Part shown: positions 8,396 to 16,387 of the stretch, piece by piece
Numbering within the stretch: the stretch's first letter is position 1
How the letters are laid out: each line of letters begins with the position of its first letter
Assembly: GCA_903848465.1 (NCBI GenBank)
Contig: CAINGK010000072.1
Location: 62,001-126,000 of the forward strand
Length of the DNA: 64,000 nt
Origin: an uncultured Verrucomicrobiota bacterium
GTDB lineage: Bacteria; Verrucomicrobiota; Verrucomicrobiia; Verrucomicrobiales; Verrucomicrobiaceae
Direction: 5' to 3'
Notes under the pieces: model-generated
Database searches by the model: none
Told to the model about the DNA's origin: nothing
Seen by the model: the letters and a program-made list of their open reading frames with translations, nothing else
Position numbers and translations under genes: made by a program

Positions 8396-9565
8396 TCAGT
8401 GCGTCATGACGGCGAGGTCACAACCCTGTGCCTCGCGCATTTTGTGGACAGAATGAATCACCGCATGCGCGGCGGCCACGGCATCGGCCTTGGTGTTGCA
8501 GCGGCTGAAGGAAACGCGCAGTGTGCAGGCGGCGTCGCGCGCGCTGATCCCCATCGCCTCCAGCACATGCGAGGCATGCAGCGCTCCGGTGTGGCAGGCG
8601 GAACCAGCCGAGCAGGCGACGCCCGCTTGATCGAGCAGGATGAGCATCCCGGCAGCATCGATTTCAGGCAGGCAAAACGAACTGGTAGTGTGCAGGCGGT
8701 GCGTGGGGCAGCCGTGAATGCGCAGCTCCGGCAGCGCAGCGTGCACGAGATGCTCAAAGCGGTCTCGCAGGGTTTTGATGCGTGCTTTGGTCCCGTCTGC
8801 AAGGTGCTGGACGGCGAGTTCGGCAGCTTTGCCGAGGGCGATGATGCCGGGCACATTTTCGGTGCCGCCGCGTCGTTCGTTTTCCTGTCCACCACCCACG
8901 AGCAGTGGTGCAAAACGAACGCGTTGGCTGATGTAAAGCGCGCCAATGCCCTTGGGCGCGTGCATCTTGTGCCCGCTGAGGCTGAGAAAATCGACCGGTG
9001 TCGTCTGTACATCGAGGTGGATTTTCCCCGCCGCTTGTACGGCGTCCGTATGCACGAGCGCACCAGCAGAGTGCGCCAGCGCGACGATTTCATGCATCGG
9101 GGCGATGACGCCAGTCTCGTTGTTGGCCCACATGATGGAGACCAGCGCAGTGATTCCTGGCCGAACCAGAGTCTGCAAGGCTTGGAGATCGACCCTGCCA
9201 TCAGGATGTACGGGAGCGGTAACGACTTCGCCACCCTGCGCCTGCCAGTGCCGGGCGGATTCGAGGACTGCCGCGTGCTCGGTGCCGGTGATGATGAGTT
9301 CCGGCTTTTCCGGCCACAAGGCGCGTACGGAGGCATGCACAGCGTTGATGGATTCGGTGCCGCCGCTGGTGAAGGTGATCTCGCCAGGCTGGGCACCGAG
9401 CAGCGCCGCCACCTGCGCCCGCGCCTGCTCGATGGCACGGCGCACCCTGCGCCCGCTGGCATAGCTGGCGGCGGGATTGGCGTAGTGCTCGCGCAGGAAC
9501 GGTAGCATCGCCTCCAGCACTGCTGGATCGACCGGCGTGGTGGCGTTGGCGTCGAGGTAGATCAC
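8396..9565 (-). CDS. Cysteine desulfurase, NifS/IscS family
   Basis: PLP enzyme that converts cysteine to alanine and passes persulfide sulfur to Fe-S assembly or tRNA thiolation. The 389 residues begin MIYLDANATTP, the aminotransferase class V start. Lys200 in SGHKMHAPKG binds PLP and Cys324 in SAGSACHTG is the likely sulfur-carrying residue. Near residues 229-236 is the usual NERRGGTE block. No iscU, iscR or suf genes are adjacent, so whether it serves Fe-S assembly or tRNA modification is open. It is divergent from serS across an 87-base gap (9566-9652) that must hold both promoters. Confidence 0.93.
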   Translation of the reverse strand: MIYLDANATTPVDPAVLEAMLPFLREHYANPAASYASGRRVRRAIEQARAQVAALLGAQPGEITFTSGGTESINAVHASVRALWPEKPELIITGTEHAAVLESARHWQAQGGEVVTAPVHPDGRVDLQALQTLVRPGITALVSIMWANNETGVIAPMHEIVALAHSAGALVHTDAVQAAGKIHLDVQTTPVDFLSLSGHKMHAPKGIGALYISQRVRFAPLLVGGGQENERRGGTENVPGIIALGKAAELAVQHLADGTKARIKTLRDRFEHLVHAALPELRIHGCPTHRLHTTSSFCLPEIDAAGMLILLDQAGVACSAGSACHTGALHASHVLEAMGISARDAACTLRVSFSRCNTKADAVAAAHAVIHSVHKMREAQGCDLAVMTH

Positions 9566-9652
9566 AGCCGGAAGGTCGGACTGACATTCCCGCTGTCAAT
9601 CCCCCTTCCAGCACTCGACAAGCTGCACACTCCCGCTAACCTCACGGCCCTT

Positions 9653-10924
9653 ATGCTCGACATCCGCCTCATTCGTGACACCCCAGATCAGGTCAAACAG
9701 CGCCTCGCCAACCGCAGTGGCGACTTTGCTTCCATGGTGGATGAGGTGCAGTCCATTGACACGCAGCGCCGCGCCGCAGAGACGGAACGTCAGAAGCTAC
9801 AAAGTGATCGCAATCGCATCAGCAAAGAGATCGGCATCGCGAAAAAGAACGGCCAGGACACCAGCGCCATCGAAGCGGAAGTGCGTGGCATCGGCAGCCG
9901 CATCGAGGAAATTGGCCGTGAGGCCGATGTCGCGGATGCACGCCAGCGCGATCTGCTCCTGAGCATTCCCAATCTGCCGCATGAAGCCTGCCCCGTGGGC
10001 AGCACGGCGGAGGAGAACCCCGAGGTGCGTGTCTGGGGTGAGAAGCCAACCTTTGATTTCCAGCCGAAGGACCACACCGTACTCGGAGCGGCTCTCGGCA
10101 TGCTCGATTTCGAAGCCGGGGCAAAGATCTCCGGCAGCGCCTTTGTGGTGTATCGCGGCACCGGAGCGCGGCTAGAGCGCGCTTTGATCAGCTTCCTGCT
10201 GGATCTGCACACGACGCAGCATGGCTATGAAGAAATCAACCCGCCACTGCTGGTGAAGGCAGAGTGCCTCGTTGGCACCGGCCAGCTTCCCAAATTTGGC
10301 GATCAGGTCTATCACAGTGCCACGGACGATCTGTATCTCATTCCCACCGCCGAAGTGCCGGTAACGAATCTGCATCGCGATGAAATCCTGCCGCTGGAAA
10401 AACTGCCGGTCAATTACGCCGCCTACACGCCCTGCTTCCGTCGTGAAGCAGGCAGCGCAGGTCTCGGCACGCGCGGACTGATCCGCATGCACCAGTTCGA
10501 CAAGGTCGAGCTGGTGAAGATCACCACGCCGGAGACCAGCATGGCCGAACTGGAAAGCCTCACCGCGAACGCAGAGAAAGTGTTGCAGCTTCTCGGACTG
10601 CACTATCGCGTGATCGAACTCTGCACCGGCGACATTGGGTTTGGCTCGGCCAAGACCTACGACATCGAAGTTTGGGCACCGGGGCAGGGGACTTATCTCG
10701 AAGTGTCGAGCTGCTCGAGTTTCGGCGACTACCAGGCCCGTCGCATGAATCTGCGCTACAAAGATGAAAACGGCAAAAACCGCATCCCTCACACCCTGAA
10801 TGGTTCCGGCACGGCACTGGCGCGCCTGTTTGTCGCGCTTGTCGAAACGTATCAGCAGGCAGACGGAACGATCCTGATTCCAGCAGCACTGCGCGGTCAC
10901 TTTGGTGCCGAAAAAATCGGCTGA
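9653..10924 (+). CDS. serS: Seryl-tRNA synthetase
   Basis: Class II synthetase that charges tRNA-Ser and tRNA-Sec. The 423 residues show the N-terminal coiled-coil arm (about 30-100) that grips the tRNA, then the catalytic core with motif 2 (FRREAGSAG, TRGLIRMHQFDKVEL) and motif 3 near the C-terminus (NGSGTALARLFVALVE). Length is standard. It starts at ATG after the leader CACGGCCCTT and its stop overlaps the start of the next gene by one base (TGATG), so the protease gene is probably co-transcribed. Confidence 0.97.
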   Translation: MLDIRLIRDTPDQVKQRLANRSGDFASMVDEVQSIDTQRRAAETERQKLQSDRNRISKEIGIAKKNGQDTSAIEAEVRGIGSRIEEIGREADVADARQRDLLLSIPNLPHEACPVGSTAEENPEVRVWGEKPTFDFQPKDHTVLGAALGMLDFEAGAKISGSAFVVYRGTGARLERALISFLLDLHTTQHGYEEINPPLLVKAECLVGTGQLPKFGDQVYHSATDDLYLIPTAEVPVTNLHRDEILPLEKLPVNYAAYTPCFRREAGSAGLGTRGLIRMHQFDKVELVKITTPETSMAELESLTANAEKVLQLLGLHYRVIELCTGDIGFGSAKTYDIEVWAPGQGTYLEVSSCSSFGDYQARRMNLRYKDENGKNRIPHTLNGSGTALARLFVALVETYQQADGTILIPAALRGHFGAEKIG

Positions 10925-11868
10925 TGCTCATGAAAAACACCTGCGCTCTGTTGTTCCTGCTGTTGTCGGCTCGCATCGCCTGTGCGCAGGCTCCCGGGGT
11001 GCCGGTTTATGCAGAAGGTCGTGGTACTCGGCCCAATGCGGTGCTGACCGAGCAGGCGGAGAAGCTGCAGGAGGCTTCAGAGTTACTCTCGATGACCAAA
11101 GCCCTGGAGCAGGCGCAGCGCACTCAGTGCGACATCGTCCTGCCGCCTGCTGATACGAAACCGCTCACTCCACGTGAGCGCTGGCAGCGCGCGCTCAAGG
11201 CCCACCTCCGTGTGGGGCAGTTTTATCTGTGCTCCAAGTGTGACAAATGGCATCTCGATCTGGCGGGAGGTTATGCCCTCACGGCTGACGGTGCAGTCGC
11301 CACCTGCGCGCATGTGATTGCTCCTCCTCCCAACATGAAGGAGGGCTGGCTGGTGGTGGCCACGGAGGAGGATGTGATCCTGCCCGTCACAGAAGTTCTC
11401 GCCTGCAACGTCGGCACCGACTGTGCCATCATTCGAGTGAAGTCCGGCCAGCCGCTCACCCCGCTGCCGCTCAGCCTGGACGTGAGTCCAGGAGATTCCG
11501 TGTGGTGTTTCAGTGATCCTAGTGGCAAGCGCGGCTATTTCAGCGAGGGCATCGTGAGCCGCTTCGTGAAACGCCCCTTCATGAGCAAGAAAGAAGCGGC
11601 CAAACTGCCCGAAGGCACCGAGGTGCCCAAGCCAGTGTGGCTTGAAACGACGACGGACTGGGCACCTGGTTCTAGCGGCTCGGCACTGATTGACCAGTTT
11701 GGCAATGGGGTGGGCCATGTCTCTGAAATCCAGACCGTGCTCGAAGAGCCGTTGCCGGTGCGGAAACGGAAAAATGAGGGGACGCTCATCCAGCAGTTGG
11801 GTACCCAGATCGTGTTTCATCAAGCGATCGGCGCGGCAGAGGTGAAGGCGCTGGTGAAAAAACCTTGA
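10924..11868 (+). CDS. Secreted trypsin-like serine protease
   Basis: A 314-residue protein with a signal peptide (about 1-22, MLMKNTCALLFLLLSARIACA) and a chymotrypsin-fold protease domain. The likely triad is His130 (VATCAH), Asp166 (GTDCAII) and Ser251 in GSSGS. A Cys-x2-Cys pair (YLCSKCDKWHLD, about 103-106) just before the domain could bind metal or form a disulfide. No PDZ domain is present, unlike DegP/HtrA. The start overlaps the serS stop by one base; an in-frame ATG two codons later is equally possible. Confidence 0.75.
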   Translation: MLMKNTCALLFLLLSARIACAQAPGVPVYAEGRGTRPNAVLTEQAEKLQEASELLSMTKALEQAQRTQCDIVLPPADTKPLTPRERWQRALKAHLRVGQFYLCSKCDKWHLDLAGGYALTADGAVATCAHVIAPPPNMKEGWLVVATEEDVILPVTEVLACNVGTDCAIIRVKSGQPLTPLPLSLDVSPGDSVWCFSDPSGKRGYFSEGIVSRFVKRPFMSKKEAAKLPEGTEVPKPVWLETTTDWAPGSSGSALIDQFGNGVGHVSEIQTVLEEPLPVRKRKNEGTLIQQLGTQIVFHQAIGAAEVKALVKKP

Positions 11869-11957
11869 GTTTTATCGGTCTCACGCCCCTGAATGTGGCC
11901 AGATTTCGCTTCCCAAGCGTTTTTTGAACCGTTAACATCGCCTGAACTCTAATAGGC

Positions 11958-12887
11958 ATGTACCAGCACCGAGTCACTTTCGCCATGGCTGCTCTTTTGA
12001 GCATGGTCATCTCCGCCAAAACCCACGCTGAAGGCGACTGGAGCGTGAAAAGCGCGGAACGGCCCAAGATCGCCATTCAGGCTGATAATGTAACGGTGGA
12101 TGGCACCTCGCGCCCTGACCTGGGCCGAGCGCTGGCAGACAGTCTCAGCACGAAACTACTGCGCCGCGGTCAGGTGCGGGTGTTTAATCTGACCACCGAG
12201 GAGGTGAAGAGCGGCGCGCCGGGCAAGACTCCGGCACTCGACAAGGACATCGACTACCTGTTGGGCTTCAATCTGTTTTCCAACTCCAGCGAGCATCGCC
12301 TGACGGTCAAAAAGACGCGCGTTAGTACCTCAGAGCTGATCGATTCCTACCAGTTCTTCACCTATGGCCGGGTAAGCGATGTGTTCGCACTCGTGGACAA
12401 GATCGTGGAGCGCGTCGATCCGCTGCCCGTGATTCGCAATTTTCCAGTCACGCAATCACCTGCGGCCATTCGTGCCGCGCAGCCTGATCCTACCCCGTAT
12501 CAGCAGTTCTGGGCCGGGGATTACTCCAATCCGGGCAGCCCGGCCTATGATCCATGGCGTGGCAGCAATGTGACCCAGTATGATCTCAACAATGTGCCGA
12601 AGGCGCTGGTCTATCGTGAACTGGGTTCCATCCAGCACATTGATACCACTTGGAGATTCACCGTCGTCAAACCCGTCCAGGGGGTGCAGTTGTGCAGCCG
12701 TGATCCGCTGCATGTGCTCTATGATGAAGGTGACGTGTATGCCAATCTGCGCGTGGGTACGGTGGAGCAGGGCGGCGTCATCGCCGATTACGGCGGTATG
12801 ACGCCGGAGCATCACAAACTGTTCAATGGGGACAAGGTTTTCGGCTGGTACTCCCCTCCCAAGGAGAAGGCGGCAAAGACGAAGTAG
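11958..12887 (+). CDS. Hypothetical exported protein
   Basis: A 309-residue protein with an N-terminal signal peptide (cleavage near residue 25, after AKTHA). Residues 35-110 contain an ALADSLSTKLLRRGQVRVF segment followed by DYLLGFNLF, an alpha/beta arrangement that recalls CsgG/LpoB-type periplasmic domains; this is a resemblance only. The C-terminal half contains a WAGDY...PWRGSN stretch and a beta-rich domain. No catalytic motif is visible. An 89-base gap separates it from the protease. Confidence 0.6.
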   Translation: MYQHRVTFAMAALLSMVISAKTHAEGDWSVKSAERPKIAIQADNVTVDGTSRPDLGRALADSLSTKLLRRGQVRVFNLTTEEVKSGAPGKTPALDKDIDYLLGFNLFSNSSEHRLTVKKTRVSTSELIDSYQFFTYGRVSDVFALVDKIVERVDPLPVIRNFPVTQSPAAIRAAQPDPTPYQQFWAGDYSNPGSPAYDPWRGSNVTQYDLNNVPKALVYRELGSIQHIDTTWRFTVVKPVQGVQLCSRDPLHVLYDEGDVYANLRVGTVEQGGVIADYGGMTPEHHKLFNGDKVFGWYSPPKEKAAKTK

Positions 12888-12940
12888 GGTTGATATGGCT
12901 TTCACGTGGGCTATTGGCACTGCCGCCAAATCCCGCCCCC

Positions 12941-14542
12941 ATGCTGCAGCTCTCCCAGGTTCTCCTTCCCGTCGATCATCAAGATGATGATCTGCGCCGT
13001 GCAGTGGTGAAACAGCTTGGCGCGCGCGATGAGGACGTGATCCGCGTCCAGGTGAAGCAGCGGGCGATTGATGCGCGGCGCGGGCATGTGGAGTTCAGCT
13101 TCACGCTCCTGGTCGAAGTGAAGGACGAGGCGCGCGTGCTCAAGCGCATTGGCAAAAATCCCCGCATCGGCCCAGCGTCTGAGGAGATTTATAACGAGGT
13201 AGCGTCAAACGTGGCGCGTTCAGCATCTGCGCGGCCTGTGATCGTTGGCTCCGGGCCGTGTGGTTTGTTTTGCGGCCTGCTGCTGGCCCGTGCGGGTTTG
13301 AAGCCGCTGCTCTTGGAGCGCGGCAAGGCCGCAGGGGATCGTGCGCGTGATGTGACCGGCTTCTGGCGGCGCGGCTGGGATTTCAATCCTGAATCGAATG
13401 TGCAGTTCGGTGAAGGCGGCGCAGGCACCTTTTCGGATGGCAAGCTCTACACGCAGATTCGTGACCGTGAGCACCGCATCCCCTGGCTGCTGCGTGAAAT
13501 GGTGGCCGCAGGCGCGCCCGAGGACATCTTGATCAAAAGCAGGCCGCACATCGGCACGGACCGGCTCATCAAGGTCGTGCGCCATGTGCGTGAGGAAATC
13601 ATCGCGCTGGGTGGCGAGGTGCGTTTTGGTGCCCGCGTGGCGGATGTGGTGATCGAAGACGGCGTGATGCGTGCGGTGACGCTCACCGATGGTGAAACGA
13701 TTGAAGGTTCACGTTTCATCTTTGCCATCGGCCACAGCTCCAGGGACACGTTTTACATGCTGCATCGGCATGGCGTGCCGTTTGAGGCCAAGCCCTTTTC
13801 CATCGGTGTGCGCATCGAGCACCCGCAGAAATTGATCGACCGCAGCCTGTACGGCAAATGGGCCGGGCATGCACGGCTGGGATCGGCACCGTACAAGTTT
13901 GTGGCCCACTGCGGCACGGGCCGTGCGGCCTACAGTTTCTGCATGTGTCCCGGCGGGTTGGTCGTAGCGGCGACTTCGGAGCCGGGCATGGTGGTGACGA
14001 ACGGCATGAGCAGCTACGCTCGTGAGGAGTCGAATGCCAACAGCGGCTTCATGGTGGATGTGCGGCCCGAGGACATGCCTGCGGGGGATGTGCTCAGTGG
14101 CATCGAGTTTCAGCGCAATCTGGAGCGCCGGGCCTTCGTTCTCGGTGGCGGCAAATACCATGCGCCTGCGCAGTTGCTGGGCGATTTTCTGGCTGGACGT
14201 GCCTCCACCGGCCCGGGCAAAGTGCTGCCCTCCTATGAGCCGGGCGTCGTGTGGTCGAATTTGTGCGAAGTGCTGCCCGAATACACAATCGAGACGATTC
14301 AGGAGGCAATCCCGCGCATCGATAAAAACCTGCCGGGTTTTGCTCTGGACGAGGCGGTGCTTACCGGCGTGGAAACACGCAGTTCCTCACCCGCCCGCAT
14401 TCCGCGCGATACGCAGACCTTTGAATGCCTTGGCGTGAAGCATTTTTACCCGGCGGGTGAAGGCGCGGGCTACGCTGGAGGTATCATCTCTGCCGCCGCT
14501 GATGGCATGCGCGTGGCGGAGGCGATTTTACGTGAGGGTTGA
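12941..14542 (+). CDS. FAD-dependent dehydrogenase (COG2509-like)
   Basis: A 533-residue flavoprotein. An N-terminal domain of about 95 residues precedes a Rossmann FAD-binding motif IVGSGPCG (103-108 for the Gly motif) ending in LLLERGK. Further family features are the GEGGAGTFSDGKL block and a C-terminal PAGEGAGYAGGI that closes the FAD site. This is the uncharacterised FAD-dependent dehydrogenase family found in many bacteria; its substrate is not known. I selected ATG 12941, preceded by AATCCCGCCCCC. The tail overlaps the convergent phosphatase gene by 15 bases. Confidence 0.85.
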   Translation: MLQLSQVLLPVDHQDDDLRRAVVKQLGARDEDVIRVQVKQRAIDARRGHVEFSFTLLVEVKDEARVLKRIGKNPRIGPASEEIYNEVASNVARSASARPVIVGSGPCGLFCGLLLARAGLKPLLLERGKAAGDRARDVTGFWRRGWDFNPESNVQFGEGGAGTFSDGKLYTQIRDREHRIPWLLREMVAAGAPEDILIKSRPHIGTDRLIKVVRHVREEIIALGGEVRFGARVADVVIEDGVMRAVTLTDGETIEGSRFIFAIGHSSRDTFYMLHRHGVPFEAKPFSIGVRIEHPQKLIDRSLYGKWAGHARLGSAPYKFVAHCGTGRAAYSFCMCPGGLVVAATSEPGMVVTNGMSSYAREESNANSGFMVDVRPEDMPAGDVLSGIEFQRNLERRAFVLGGGKYHAPAQLLGDFLAGRASTGPGKVLPSYEPGVVWSNLCEVLPEYTIETIQEAIPRIDKNLPGFALDEAVLTGVETRSSSPARIPRDTQTFECLGVKHFYPAGEGAGYAGGIISAAADGMRVAEAILREG

Positions 14543-15010
14543 ACTGACGTGGGCCAGCACGCCACGGCAGCCGTCTTCGAGTAGATCCAGCACGAGTTCA
14601 AAGCCCTGCTCGCCGCCGTAATAGGGGTCTGGCACTTCGCTCTCCTGGTGGTCGGTGCAGAAATCACAAAACAGACGGATTTTCGCGTCGAACAGAGATT
14701 CACGGTCATAGGACCGCACATCACGCAGATTTTGCCGGTCCATGACGAGCACGAGGTCATAATCGCGCAAATCGTTATCGGTGACCTGCCGGGCGCGGCT
14801 GCTGAGGTCATAGCCCCGATTTTGCGCGGCAGTGCGCATTCTTTGGTCGGGCAGTTTGCCCACATGCCAGCCGGCCGTGCCTGCGGAACGGATCGAGACG
14901 CGATCCGCAAATCCTTGAGCTTCAAGCATCGCCCGCATGACCCCTTCTGCCGCCGGAGAGCGGCAGATATTGCCCAGGCAGACAAAAAGAAGGCGATAGG
15001 GGGTGGCCAT
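14528..15010 (-). CDS. Low molecular weight protein-tyrosine phosphatase
   Basis: Removes phosphate from phosphotyrosine via a cysteinyl-phosphate intermediate. The 160-residue protein from ATG 15010 has the signature VCLGNICRS with catalytic Cys11 and Arg17 (CX5R), and the general-acid loop VPDPYYGG near residue 125. An upstream in-frame start would add 49 residues with no place in the family, so ATG 15010 is preferred. In many bacteria these act on exopolysaccharide tyrosine kinases; none is seen nearby. Confidence 0.92.
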   Translation of the reverse strand: MATPYRLLFVCLGNICRSPAAEGVMRAMLEAQGFADRVSIRSAGTAGWHVGKLPDQRMRTAAQNRGYDLSSRARQVTDNDLRDYDLVLVMDRQNLRDVRSYDRESLFDAKIRLFCDFCTDHQESEVPDPYYGGEQGFELVLDLLEDGCRGVLAHVSSTLT

Positions 15011-15060
15011 CGCTGGAGCTAGGCTAGTGAGGGTCTTTGCACAAACAAAACCACCTCCTG

Positions 15061-15092
15061 TCCGCAGGGGATGCCGGGCATCCCCCGGCGGA
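15061..15092. repeat. Long hairpin upstream of citrate synthase
   Basis: A near-perfect inverted repeat: the core arms GGGGATGCC and GGCATCCCC are separated by one base (15067-15085), and the pairing extends to TCCGC and GCGGA at the ends with one bulge. It lies 88 bases upstream of gltA and about 50 bases upstream of the divergent phosphatase start. No T-run follows, so it is not an obvious terminator. It could be a regulator site or an mRNA structure. The rest of 15011-15180 has no other clear feature. Confidence 0.6.
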
Positions 15093-15180
15093 AGAATTCT
15101 TTTCTTGTGAACGAGTCTTTGGTTGAGGCGTAGTTTGAGCACGCTATCTGCTATCAAACCTAAACCCCACGCCCTCCCCC

Positions 15181-16302
15181 ATGTCTGTTGTATCCAAAGG
15201 TCTCGAAGGAATCGTTGCTGCTGAAACCCGTCTTGGGGAGGTGAATGGAGCAGAGGGCATCTTGTTCTACTGCGGTTACGACATCAACGAACTGGTCAAG
15301 GTCAGCTACGAAGAAGTCGTTTACCTGCTTTACTACAACAAGCTCCCCAATCGTGCCGAGCTCAACAAGCTGACCACCGCGCTGCGTGCCGAGCGTGAGC
15401 TGCCCCAGGGAGTCATCGACTTCCTCAAGACCGCGCCGAAAACGGCCAAGCCCATCGACATCATGCGCACCGCCGTCTCGATGCTCGGCTGCTATGACTT
15501 GAGCCGCCACGACATTGAGGTCAGCGAAAACTTGGCCAATGCCATCCGCCTCACTTCACAGATCGGCGTCATTGCGGCCTATTTCCACCGTGCGCGTCAG
15601 GGGCTGGAACTGCCGCCCGTGCGCAAGGATCTCAGCGAAGCCGCCCACTTCCTCTATCTGATGAATGGTGAAGTGCCGAGCAAGGAAGCTGAAAAGACCC
15701 TCGACATCGCCTACATCCTGCATGCCGAGCATGGCTTCAACGCCTCCACCTTCACTGCCCGCGTTGTGGCTTCGACGCTGAGCGACATGTTCTCCGCGAT
15801 CAGCGCCGCCATCGGAGCGCTCAAGGGACCTCTGCACGGTGGTGCCAATGAAGGGGTCATCCACATGCTCGAAGAGATCGGTTCACCCGACAAAGTGGAC
15901 GCCTGGGTCGCCGACGCTCTGGCCCAGAAGAAAAAGATCATGGGCATTGGCCATCGCGTTTACAAGGTGCTCGATCCCCGCGCTCCGCATCTGCGTGAGA
16001 TGGCGATCCAGCTTACTAGCCAGCTAGGTGAGTCGAAATGGATTCAGATGTCCGAGCGTATCGCCCAGATCATGCGCGAGCAGAAGGGCCTCAATGCGAA
16101 TGTCGATTTCTACAGCGCCACGGTTTATTACAGCCTCGGCATTCCGACTGACCTTTTTACGCCAATCTTCGCCATCGCCCGCATGAGCGGCTGGACCGCC
16201 CACGTGCTGGAGCAGTGGAGCGAAAACCGTCTGTTCCGCCCGCTCAGCGCCTACGTCGGTAAGCCTTATGGGCAGAAAGTGGTGCCTATTGACGAGCGCT
16301 GA
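15181..16302 (+). CDS. gltA: Citrate synthase
   Basis: Condenses acetyl-CoA and oxaloacetate to citrate at the entry of the TCA cycle. The 373-residue length is that of the short Gram-positive/archaeal type, not the 430-residue E. coli type. Conserved residues are His184 (HAEHG), catalytic His219 (PLHGGANE) and His258 (GIGHRVYK), and Asp309 (NVDFYS). A 2-methylcitrate synthase role cannot be excluded from sequence, but no prp genes are nearby. The start has the typical local leader CCCTCCCCC immediately before ATG. Confidence 0.93.
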   Translation: MSVVSKGLEGIVAAETRLGEVNGAEGILFYCGYDINELVKVSYEEVVYLLYYNKLPNRAELNKLTTALRAERELPQGVIDFLKTAPKTAKPIDIMRTAVSMLGCYDLSRHDIEVSENLANAIRLTSQIGVIAAYFHRARQGLELPPVRKDLSEAAHFLYLMNGEVPSKEAEKTLDIAYILHAEHGFNASTFTARVVASTLSDMFSAISAAIGALKGPLHGGANEGVIHMLEEIGSPDKVDAWVADALAQKKKIMGIGHRVYKVLDPRAPHLREMAIQLTSQLGESKWIQMSERIAQIMREQKGLNANVDFYSATVYYSLGIPTDLFTPIFAIARMSGWTAHVLEQWSENRLFRPLSAYVGKPYGQKVVPIDER

Positions 16303-16332
16303 TTGAACGCCTGAACGGGGCTCAAGCTTCAA

Positions 16333-16378
16333 TTTGCAGGCTGCAAAGGTGGCAAACCCCTGAATTTGCCATTATAAT
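16333..16378 (+). promoter_or_regulatory. Palindrome and consensus -10 box before the glycoamylase-like gene
   Basis: A perfect palindrome TTTGCAG-g-CTGCAAA lies at 16333-16347. A full-consensus TATAAT lies at 16373-16378, only 9 bases before the ATG at 16388, so a transcript from it would start within a few bases of the start codon and be nearly leaderless. No good -35 is seen at normal spacing. The palindrome would be centred about 45 bases upstream of transcription start, a usual activator position. Confidence 0.4.
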
Positions 16379-16387
16379 CAACGCTTT

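Noticed and set aside
7877..9505. 542-codon open frame opposite the cysteine desulfurase
   Set aside because: It is antisense to a fully supported gene, has no recognisable domain and reflects high GC at third positions.
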